DNA of 64,000 nucleotides from Saccharothrix australiensis. GTDB lineage: Bacteria; Actinomycetota; Actinomycetes; Mycobacteriales; Pseudonocardiaceae. The notes beneath the pieces were generated by a model that was not told where the DNA came from, did not search any database, and saw only the letters and a program-made list of their open reading frames with translations. Below are positions 35,365 to 43,092 of this stretch, piece by piece; within the stretch, counting starts at the first letter, position 1, and each line of letters begins with the position of its first letter. Both the position numbers and the translations under genes were made by a program. Location of the stretch: NCBI RefSeq assembly GCF_003634935.1, contig NZ_RBXO01000001.1, forward strand, positions 4,613,501 to 4,677,500, read 5' to 3'.

Positions 35365-35702
35365 GCCACCCCGCGATTGGCGACCAGGTCCCCCTCCAGG
35401 TCATCGACAAGTGGAAGGACGGCATCGCGACCAGCATCAAGAGCATCGACACCACCGCGAAGAGCTACCAGTCGGCGTCCGGCCTGCGGAGCACGCTGAA
35501 GGGCTACGTCGACGAGGTCGCGGCGTTCAAGGGCGACACCTGGGCCGGCGCGAGCGTGCCGGGCCACGAGATCAAGGGTCGCGCCCTGGAAGTCGCGGTG
35601 CCGGCTGGCAGGGTCTCCACCGAGCAGTGGAACGCGATCAACGACGTCATCAAGTACGGCCAGTCGAACAACGTCACGGTTTCGGTGGTTGAGATCAAAT
35701 GG
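35365..35702 (+). pseudogene. Truncated C-terminal toxin domain (polymorphic-toxin end) lacking a stop codon
   Basis: The plus-strand frame reads IGDQVPLQVIDKWKDGIATS, then SYQSASGLRSTLKGYVDEVA, GHEIKGRALEVAVPAGRVST and EQWNAINDVIKYGQSNNVTV, ending VVEIKW. The last part fits the R-x-L-E-x-A-V-P-x-G...Q-W-x-x-I-N-x-x-I-x-Y-G pattern of C-terminal nuclease-like toxin modules of RHS/CDI-type proteins (recollection). The carrier protein is absent upstream. At the expected end (GAGATCAAATGG) no stop occurs: the frame runs on without homology to 35939. An ATGA overlap with the next gene would be normal; here it is ATGG. So it is cut at the 5' end and has lost its stop. Confidence 0.55.
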
Positions 35703-36124
35703 CCCGGACGACACACGTCTACCGCCGCGGCAAGTCCATCTTCGTGGTCACCATGTCGAAGACCGTGGACGGCCTGTGGATCACCGACGAGCCGTGCTCC
35801 AGGCTCCCGGCCGACGTCGCGCCGGCGGAGTTGGGCGCGGTGGTCGCGAAGTCGCTCGGCGAATCCCGGCAGGGCGTGCCGCACCCGTCGTTCAAGGACG
35901 ACTCGCACCTGCGCCCGTTGCCGGCGGTCTCCGGGCTGAAGTCGTGGTCGACCTTCGTGAAGGGCGCCGAACTCGCGGTCGTGCGGACCGAGGGTGACAC
36001 GGTGCTCGTGGAGCGCCACGCCAACCAGGGACGCGGCTTCGCACCGGGCGACGCCGACCCCGTGACGTCGAGCACCGAGGACCCGGACGGCCTCGGCGGC
36101 GCGGTCTTCCGACAGCTGGGCTGA
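35699..36124 (+). CDS. Probable immunity protein paired with the toxin remnant
   Basis: A 141-residue soluble protein starting MARTTHVYRRGKSIFVVTMS at ATG 35699, which overlaps the end of the toxin reading frame. It has a mixed alpha/beta pattern (VDGLWITDEPCSRLPADVAP, LKSWSTFVKGAELAVVRTEG) and no signal peptide. Position directly after a toxin C-terminal module, in the same direction and overlapping, is the classic place of a cognate immunity gene. I do not recognise the family by sequence. Retention after loss of the toxin carrier is common for orphan immunity genes. Confidence 0.6.
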   Translation: MARTTHVYRRGKSIFVVTMSKTVDGLWITDEPCSRLPADVAPAELGAVVAKSLGESRQGVPHPSFKDDSHLRPLPAVSGLKSWSTFVKGAELAVVRTEGDTVLVERHANQGRGFAPGDADPVTSSTEDPDGLGGAVFRQLG

Positions 36125-36128
36125 CGCG

Positions 36129-36440
36129 GTGGGCTACGACCTGCACATCACCCGGGTCGACCACTGGACCGACGCGGACCGGGCGCCGATATCGCGTGGT
36201 GAGTGGGAGTCGTTCGCCCGGCAACGGCTCGCCGAGGGCGGCGAGGTCACCTTCGGCGAGACCGGGACGGAATCGGTGTTCGGGTTCGACTGCGGCACCG
36301 GGGACGTGGTCTCGCTGCACTGGTGGCGGGACCAGGTGACGGTCACGGGTATCACCGAGGTCCGCTCGGTCGCCGCGCTGCGGTGGATCAGTGAGGCTCT
36401 CGCCGCCCGGCTCATCGGCGACGACGGCGAAGCGTACTGA
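36129..36440 (+). CDS. Small protein of the MGYDLHITR type, likely second immunity protein
   Basis: A 103-residue protein. GTG at 36129, four bases after the preceding stop, gives MGYDLHITRVDHWTDADRAP, followed by ISRGEWESFARQRL and FGFDCGTGDVVSLHWWRDQV. This N-terminal pattern recurs in small orphan proteins of actinobacteria and other bacteria often found among toxin-immunity genes (recollection); no activity is known. The C-terminus is acidic (AARLIGDDGEAY). It forms a two-gene unit with 35699-36124. Confidence 0.6.
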   Translation: MGYDLHITRVDHWTDADRAPISRGEWESFARQRLAEGGEVTFGETGTESVFGFDCGTGDVVSLHWWRDQVTVTGITEVRSVAALRWISEALAARLIGDDGEAY

Positions 36441-36459
36441 CCGCTCCGGAAGCGGTCCG

Positions 36460-36490
36460 GTGGGGCGTCGAACGCGGTTCGACGCCCCAC
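36460..36490 (+). terminator. Strong terminator hairpin after the immunity genes
   Basis: Perfect 14-base arms (gtggggcgtcgaac / gttcgacgccccac) around a 3-base loop, 19 bases after the stop at 36440. Confidence 0.8.
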
Positions 36491-36613
36491 CACCCGCATC
36501 ACCGACAAGCGGGCGAGCCGCGGACGAGCCGGACGACGACGGGGTGCCGGTCCACCCCGGCCGTGAGCGCGCAGCCCCACAAGCCGGTCCCGGCCGCCCG
36601 GCGCGCCGCCGGT

Positions 36614-36715
36614 CCTACCGCCGACCGCCCTACCACCGCACATCGACGGCGACCGCCATACGTCCTACTGCCGCGCGCCGACCGCCACACGTCCCACCGA
36701 CGTACGCTGCCGGCC

Positions 36716-36724
<9 letters not shown>
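36614..36724. repeat. Repeated copies of the glycosyltransferase 3' end including its stop
   Basis: The decamer cctac(c/t)(g/a)ccg, whose cta is the TAG stop of the minus-strand glycosyltransferase, occurs at 36614, 36629, 36664 and 36715 (the real gene end), with similar flanks (gaccgcc). It matches the pattern of 3'-end duplication seen elsewhere in the window. Confidence 0.65.
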
Positions 36725-37936
<1,212 letters not shown>

Positions 37937-38127
37937 TTCGCGACTCCCCATTTTTCGCACGCACCGGCTTTCGGCCGGCGAATTGTGCGGCAGGAACCGG
38001 GCCTTGCCGCAAGACCCCCTGTGCGCTATAAGTTGAAGGGGGCGAGAGAGTCGTTCTTTTTCCTTCGGCTGAGCGCTGCCCGCGCCGCTCGGGGCCGGCC
38101 CGGTTCTGGGCCTGACGGTCTGGTGGT

Positions 38128-38529
38128 TCAGGGCGTGGTGGAGAGCCAGGCCCCCTGACTCTGCTGCGACTGGTTGCCCGCCTGGTCCCAGGCCGTGACC
38201 GTGAAGAAGTAATAGGTGTTCGGGGACAGGCTCACGACGGTCAGCACGTTCGGCGCGCCGGTCGGGATGCCACCGCTCGGCGTCCCGTTCCGGTAGGCGA
38301 GGTAGCCGACCACGCCGACGTTGTCGGTGGCCGGGGCGACCTCGAAGGTGATGCTGGTCGAGGTGGCGGACACCGGCGCCGGTCGGCCGGGCGCGGTCGG
38401 CGGCTGGGTGTCGGCGGCCGCGACGGCGGAGACCGCGGCGGAGGAGGGCGCGGCGACGAGCAGCGCCGCCGCGCAGAGCGAGGCGACGATGGCGGCCGGG
38501 CCGGGTCTCGGCGCGATGAGTGCCCGCAT
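38128..38529 (-). CDS. Secreted fibronectin type III protein
   Basis: A 133-residue protein starting MRALIAPRPGPAAIVASLCA, with a hydrophobic Ala-rich signal peptide (AALLVAAPSSAAVSAVAAA). One fibronectin type III domain follows (TQPPTAPGRPAPVSATSTSI, ATDNVGVVGYLAYRNGTPSG, NTYYFFTVTAWDQAGNQSQQ). Such a domain usually accompanies glycoside hydrolase or chitinase modules; here it stands alone, so it is a stand-alone secreted FN3 protein or a leftover of a larger enzyme. No RBS of note precedes the ATG at 38529. Confidence 0.8.
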   Translation of the reverse strand: MRALIAPRPGPAAIVASLCAAALLVAAPSSAAVSAVAAADTQPPTAPGRPAPVSATSTSITFEVAPATDNVGVVGYLAYRNGTPSGGIPTGAPNVLTVVSLSPNTYYFFTVTAWDQAGNQSQQSQGAWLSTTP

Positions 38530-38680
38530 GGGTGCCGAGGTTAGCGGTGTCGGCGGCATTCCGGAGTCCTGGAATATCTCGTGCTCACCAGGCGGGACGG
38601 CGGGACGCGTGTTCCCGGATGGGACGCGTGGCCCGGTGACGCGCTCGTCCCGGTGAAATGCGCGTCCCGGTGACGCGCGC

Positions 38681-39232
38681 TCAGCTCTCCGCCGGCGCGG
38701 CGATGACCACGACGAGTTCCGCGGGCTTCGCCCCGACCGACCGGAACCGGTGCGGGATGCCGCCGCGGAAGTAGACCGAGTCGCCGGCCACCAGGTGGGC
38801 GGTGCGATCGGGGAAGCTGACCTCGACCTGACCGGCCCGCACCACCACGAACTCGTCGCCCGCGTGCTCGCGGAACACGCAGCGCGCGAGCGTCGTGGGC
38901 GGGTAGATCACGAACGGCAACATCTGCTTGCCCGCGATGCGCCCGGCGAGGCTCAGGTACCGCGAACCCTCGGCGGGCGCGTCGGCGGACTCGGGCGTGT
39001 GCTCGTCCGCGTGGATCACCTCGATGTCGGTGGTGTCCGCGGAGTCGCCGAACAGCTTGCCGACGTCGACCTGGAGCGCCGCGGCCAGCTTCATCGCCAC
39101 CGCGATCGACGGGGTGTTCCGCCCCCGTTCGACCTTCGACAGGTACGACTTCGTCATGCCGGCCCGCTCGGCGAGCGCGTCTAGCGTCCACCCGCGCTCT
39201 TGGCGCAGCACCCGCACCTTGCCGACACCCAC
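38681..39232 (-). CDS. XRE-cupin transcriptional regulator
   Basis: A 183-residue two-domain regulator. GTG 39232 (VGVGKVRVLRQERGWTLDAL) lies 10 bases after GGAGGAGG; upstream in-frame codons give only Arg-rich sequence. Residues 4-62 are an XRE HTH (LAERAGMTKSYLSKVERGRN, TPSIAVAMKLAAALQVDVGK). The C-terminal cupin_2 domain has VFREHAGDEFVVVRAGQVEV, FPDRTAHLVAGDSVYFRGG and IPHRFRSVG. Family members sense small metabolites through the cupin. It is divergent from a class II aldolase gene, now broken, and the shared intergenic region carries repeats that look like its operators. Confidence 0.93.
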   Translation of the reverse strand: MGVGKVRVLRQERGWTLDALAERAGMTKSYLSKVERGRNTPSIAVAMKLAAALQVDVGKLFGDSADTTDIEVIHADEHTPESADAPAEGSRYLSLAGRIAGKQMLPFVIYPPTTLARCVFREHAGDEFVVVRAGQVEVSFPDRTAHLVAGDSVYFRGGIPHRFRSVGAKPAELVVVIAAPAES

Positions 39233-39321
39233 CGCCGCTGTCCTCCTCCGCCGGCCGCACACCGCGGCACCACGCTACCTGCCCGTTCGCCGGCGGACCG
39301 GCCGCGCCCGGCCGACCCGCC

Positions 39322-39354
39322 AGGACACTTGTGGACTATAGGACACTTTGTGTC
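39322..39354. promoter_or_regulatory. Operator-like repeats between the XRE regulator and aldolase genes
   Basis: aggacactt occurs as a direct repeat (39322-39330 and 39340-39348). The second copy begins the palindrome gacac-ttt-gtgtc (39342-39354). A TATAG core between the repeats could be the -10 element of both directions. This is where autoregulation by the XRE-cupin protein is expected. Confidence 0.5.
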
Positions 39355-39388
39355 ATACGGTGGGACGGCTCACGGAAGGAGCCGCGCC

Positions 39389-39736
39389 ATGACCGACACC
39401 GCGCACGCCACGTCCGAGCACGAGCACATGCGCCACTCGCAGCGGGACATGCGACGCCTGATCACGCCTGGATCTACCGCGCGCGCCCGGACGTGCGGTG
39501 CACCATCCATACGCACCCGCTGCACGTGGTGGCGCTGTCGATGCTCGAAGTGCCCCTGCGGGTGTCCCAAATGGACATCGCGCCCCTCTACGACGACTGC
39601 GTTCCTCGCCGACCGGCCCGGCGTGCCGGTCGGCGACGAGGAGGGTCGCATCATCTCCACCGCGTTGGGCGACGAGCGCGCCATGTTGCGAGCCGACCTC
39701 GGCGCCCTGCCGGGGCACCAGGCGGCGCACGACTGA
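39389..39736 (+). pseudogene. Broken class II aldolase/adducin family gene
   Basis: ATG at 39389 has AAGGAG seven bases upstream and reads MTDTAHATSEHEHMRHSQRD, then RRLITPG. The homology resumes in another frame: AWIYRARPDVRCTIHTHPLH, then VVALSMLEVPLRVSQMDIA, the H-T-H-P metal-binding motif of class II aldolases. It then returns to the first frame as FLADRPGVPVGDEEGRIIST and ALGDERAMLRADLGA. Much of the N-terminal domain is missing between the first two blocks. At least two frame changes plus an internal deletion make the gene non-functional while its promoter and RBS remain. Confidence 0.8.
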
Positions 39737-39911
39737 CCGCGGTGTCCCTGCGCGGCAACACCTTCCCGCACAGGGCGCAAGCGGCGCGCCCGCGCCACCG
39801 CACCGCGCAACCGACCGAACCGAGGTGTCCTCACCGCAGTTCTCGGGGCGGTGGAAGGACTTTTCCCGGTACCGCCGCGCCGCGTCGGGATCGGGACTAA
39901 GGTTCGCCGGC

Positions 39912-42272
39912 GTGCCGTCCACACCGCGCCCGAGGGTGTTCGTCTCGTACGCGAACGACTCCGACGAGCACACCGACGCCGTCCACCGGTTCGCCGCCCG
40001 ACTGCGCGGCGAGCTAGGCGTCGACGTCCGCTTCGACCTCTGGGAGCGCGATCGGCGGCGGGACTGGCAGGAGTGGGCCGTCCGCCAGATCGAGGAGGGC
40101 GACTTCGTCCTCGCGATCGCCTCGCCGCGCTACAAGCGGCTCGCCAGGCCGGACTCCGCGTCTCTCTACGACGCCGCGTCCCGCGAAGAGGCCGTGTCCC
40201 GCGACGACGCCGCGTTCCAGCTCGTGATGCTCCGCGAGCACCTGGCCGTCGACCGGCCCCGCTGGCTGCCGAAGATCCTCCCCGTCATCCTGCCCGGCTA
40301 CTCGGCCGACGACCTGCCCGCGTTCCTCCAGCCGTACACCGCGACCCGCTACGTCATCCCCGCCCAGCTGGACGAGCTGCTGCGCGTGCTGACCGGGCAG
40401 CCGCGCGACCCCCTGCCCGGACTGGGGCCGTCGGTCGACCCGGCGACCCTGGAGCGGCCCGGCCTGTTCCGCGCGACACCGATCGGCGCGGACCTCAGCC
40501 GCGTGCTGGTCGACGCGTCGGAGCGGTTGGCGGGCGCGGTCAGCCGCCTGTGGAAGGGCGAAGCGGACCGGCTGGGCCTCACCGACCCCCGTCCGCTGGC
40601 CACGCCCTGGCGGGTGGGCGGCGAGGACGTCGACCGGTTCGGGGAGTTCTACCGCCGCCGCGTCCCGACCGGTCGCCTGCTCGTGCTCGGCGGACCGGGC
40701 TCGGGCAAGAGCGTGTCGGCGATCCGGCTGGTGTCCGGGCTGCTGGCCGGGTGGACGCGCGGCGACCCGGTGCCGGTCCTGGTGCCGGTCACCGACTGGC
40801 ACCCCGGCGAGCTGCACGCGTTCGACTGGCTGGCCCGCCGGCTCGCCCGCGACCACCGGCTGGGCCGCACCGTGCGCTGGGTCGACGGCAGGCGCACCAC
40901 GCTCGCGTCCGCGCTGCTGGAGGTCGGGCTGGTGCTGCCCGTGCTGGACGGCCTGGAGACGATCGCCGACGACCTGCGCGCCGACGCGATCGAGGCGCTC
41001 AACCGGCTGGGCTCGTGGGTCCCGCTCGTCGTCACCTGCGGTTCGGCGCAGTACCGGGCGCTGGAGGCGGCCGGCGTCGGGCTCACCCGCGTCACGCGGG
41101 CCGAACTGCGGCCCCTCGCGCACGCCGACGTCGAGGACTACCTCACCGAGACGCTGCCGCACGGCGTCGACCGGCTCGCGCCGCTGTTCGCCAGGCTGCG
41201 GGACGAACCCCGGCTGACACCGCTCACGGTGTGGCTGATCCGCGCGGTGCACCGGCGGTCCGACCGCGACCCGGCGGCGCTGGGCGACCGGGAGCGGTTC
41301 CCCGACCTCGACGCGCACCTGCTCGCCGACCTGCTGCCCGCGGTCTACCCGGACCACCCCGAGCCCGGCGCGCGGTCGTCGTCCACCCGCCGACGCCACC
41401 CGACCGTCCGGCGCTGGCTGGCGCTGCTGGTCGACCACCTGGAGGCGACCGGCTCGGCGGACATCGCGTGGTGGCGGCTCGACCGGGTCCTCCCGTGGGT
41501 CGCGCCCGGCTGCCGCGTGCTCGGCGGGGCGAGCCTGGGTCTCGGCCTGACCGTCGAGGCGGGTCCGGTGGCCGGGCTGGTGGCCGCCGCCGCGGTCGGC
41601 GCGCTGGCGGGCAGTCGCCGCTACCTCCGCCGGGCCGGCGTGCGGGACCTGGAGACACCGCACGCCCTGCACTTCACCGCGGCCCGCGTGCGCTCGGACG
41701 TGGCGGTGCTGTTCCGGCTGCTGCTGAACGGCGTGCTGGTCATCGCGGGGTTGTCCGCCCTGCTGGTGGCCGCGTTGGGCCTGGCGGGCGACCCTCCGGT
41801 CACCGTCCGGTCGGTCCTCGTGCTGTCGGCGCTGACCGCGGGTGGCGGCTTCCTGGTGTGGCGGTTCGGCCGCGCCTTCTGGCGCATGACGCGCGCCGAC
41901 GACCGGCAGGGCATGGTGGGGTTGGCCGACCTGGACCGCCCGACGAGCCCCGGCGCGACGGTGCGCGCCGACCGGGCGGTGCTGCTGCTCGGCACCGGGA
42001 CGATGCTGGGCCTGGCGGCCGTGTTCGCCGTCGTCGGCGTGCGGTACGCCGTGTGGATGTGCCTCGGCTACGCCGCCGCGTGGGCGATGTTCAGCGCGTA
42101 CACGAGGTTCACGGTGGCACGGCTGGTGCTGGCGTCACGAGGCCAGCTGGCGTGGCGGCTCATGGCCTTCCTGGACGAGGCCCGCGACCGCGGCGTGCTC
42201 CGCCAGTACGGTGCCGTGCACCAGTTCCGCCACCAGGCCCTGCAAAAGCGGTTGACCGACCGGCGGGTGTGA
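39912..42272 (+). CDS. SEFIR-NACHT NTPase with membrane segments
   Basis: A 786-residue protein, GTG at 39912 with little RBS (possibly leaderless: TAAGGT lies just upstream). Residues ~5-160 form a SEFIR domain (RVFVSYANDSDEHTDAVHRF, WERDRRRDWQEWAVRQIEEG, FVLAIASPRYKRLA, WLPKILPVILPGYSADDLPA). A NACHT-type NTPase follows with Walker A LLVLGGPGSGKSVSAIRL (~260) and a hhhhD motif LPVLDGLETIADDL (~342). From ~520 several hydrophobic helices occur (LFRLLLNGVLVIAGLSALLV, VLLLGTGTMLGLAAVFAVVG). SEFIR is a TIR relative that transmits signals by homotypic contact. With NACHT it gives an NLR-like receptor, anchored here to the membrane. A defence or self-recognition role is inferred. Confidence 0.85.
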   Translation: MPSTPRPRVFVSYANDSDEHTDAVHRFAARLRGELGVDVRFDLWERDRRRDWQEWAVRQIEEGDFVLAIASPRYKRLARPDSASLYDAASREEAVSRDDAAFQLVMLREHLAVDRPRWLPKILPVILPGYSADDLPAFLQPYTATRYVIPAQLDELLRVLTGQPRDPLPGLGPSVDPATLERPGLFRATPIGADLSRVLVDASERLAGAVSRLWKGEADRLGLTDPRPLATPWRVGGEDVDRFGEFYRRRVPTGRLLVLGGPGSGKSVSAIRLVSGLLAGWTRGDPVPVLVPVTDWHPGELHAFDWLARRLARDHRLGRTVRWVDGRRTTLASALLEVGLVLPVLDGLETIADDLRADAIEALNRLGSWVPLVVTCGSAQYRALEAAGVGLTRVTRAELRPLAHADVEDYLTETLPHGVDRLAPLFARLRDEPRLTPLTVWLIRAVHRRSDRDPAALGDRERFPDLDAHLLADLLPAVYPDHPEPGARSSSTRRRHPTVRRWLALLVDHLEATGSADIAWWRLDRVLPWVAPGCRVLGGASLGLGLTVEAGPVAGLVAAAAVGALAGSRRYLRRAGVRDLETPHALHFTAARVRSDVAVLFRLLLNGVLVIAGLSALLVAALGLAGDPPVTVRSVLVLSALTAGGGFLVWRFGRAFWRMTRADDRQGMVGLADLDRPTSPGATVRADRAVLLLGTGTMLGLAAVFAVVGVRYAVWMCLGYAAAWAMFSAYTRFTVARLVLASRGQLAWRLMAFLDEARDRGVLRQYGAVHQFRHQALQKRLTDRRV

Positions 42273-42310
42273 CGCGGGGTGAGCGCCGATGGGCCACGAG
42301 CGCGGTCCTG

Positions 42311-42381
42311 TCACCAGGTGCCGGGCGGCAGGCGCACCATCCGCCCGGCCACCGGTCCGGTCACCAGGTCCGGGGCGGCAG
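42311..42381. repeat. 50-bp-spaced duplication of the SEFIR gene 3' end
   Basis: tcaccaggt(g)ccggg(g)cggcagg occurs at 42311 and 42361; the second copy contains the TGA of the minus-strand SEFIR gene. It also sits at the convergent boundary with the SEFIR-NACHT gene. Confidence 0.8.
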
Positions 42382-42876
42382 GTCGGGTGGCGGGCCCACC
42401 GGCGGCGCGATGTGCTTGGGCTTGCGGTGGATCACGCGCAGCAGGTCCTCCGCGCCGGACTCGGTGAACCCGGTGACCTGGTAGCGGTCGCAGGAGTGGG
42501 GTTGCAGCAGCAGCGGGACCTCGTCCGCGTGGCGGCCGGGCAGCACGACCGGCAGGATCTTCGGCAGCCAGGTGTCGCGGTCGCCGTGCAGCAGTTCGCG
42601 CAGCAGCGCCGCCTCGGCCTGCGAGCCCCGGTAGCGCGTGGCGGGCGTGCGCCCGTCGAACACGTCGCGGTACGGGCCGGACGCGATCGCCAGCACGTGG
42701 TCGGCCCGCAGGATCTCGGCGACTATCCAGGGATACCAGTCCTTCCTGGCGACCGTCGTCCACCGGTCGAGGACGGCGGTCACGCCGTGCGCCCGGAGGA
42801 ACCGCGCGAACTCCAGCACCTGCCGCTTGTGCTCGTCCGTGCCGTGGACGTAGGAGACGAAGACCGTGGGGGACAG
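42361..42876 (-). CDS. Stand-alone SEFIR-domain protein, apparent CTG start
   Basis: A 171-residue protein that is almost all SEFIR domain: TVFVSYVHGTDEHKRQVLEF, RWTTVARKDWYPWIVAEILR, HVLAIASGPYRDVFDG, then WLPKILPVVLPGRHADEVPL. It ends with a Pro-rich tail (PPVGPPPDLPPRTW). It aligns throughout with the SEFIR part of the neighbouring NACHT protein. No ATG, GTG or TTG is found in frame near the domain start; CTG 42876 lies eight bases after an excellent GGAAGGAG, so I take CTG as the start. The gene is divergent from the NB-ARC-TPR gene, with 216 bases between, suggesting shared regulation. Probably a signalling adaptor or effector. Confidence 0.78.
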   Translation of the reverse strand: MSPTVFVSYVHGTDEHKRQVLEFARFLRAHGVTAVLDRWTTVARKDWYPWIVAEILRADHVLAIASGPYRDVFDGRTPATRYRGSQAEAALLRELLHGDRDTWLPKILPVVLPGRHADEVPLLLQPHSCDRYQVTGFTESGAEDLLRVIHRKPKHIAPPVGPPPDLPPRTW

Positions 42877-43092
42877 CGCCGGTGCTCCTTCCGGGATTCC
42901 CTGAAGGTTCCCAGCGTAGCCCGCCGCGCCGCCCGGCGTCCGCGACGCGGACCTCGGGCCGGAAACCGTTGCGGGGCCGCAGGATTGCGGTTCCGTCGGT
43001 GGTGACGGGTGCGGCGTCCGGGTGCGAGGCCCCGACCGGGGCGGGATCTCTGGTTCCATGAGGGACCGGGGACCGGTGCGGGAGGAGGCGCG

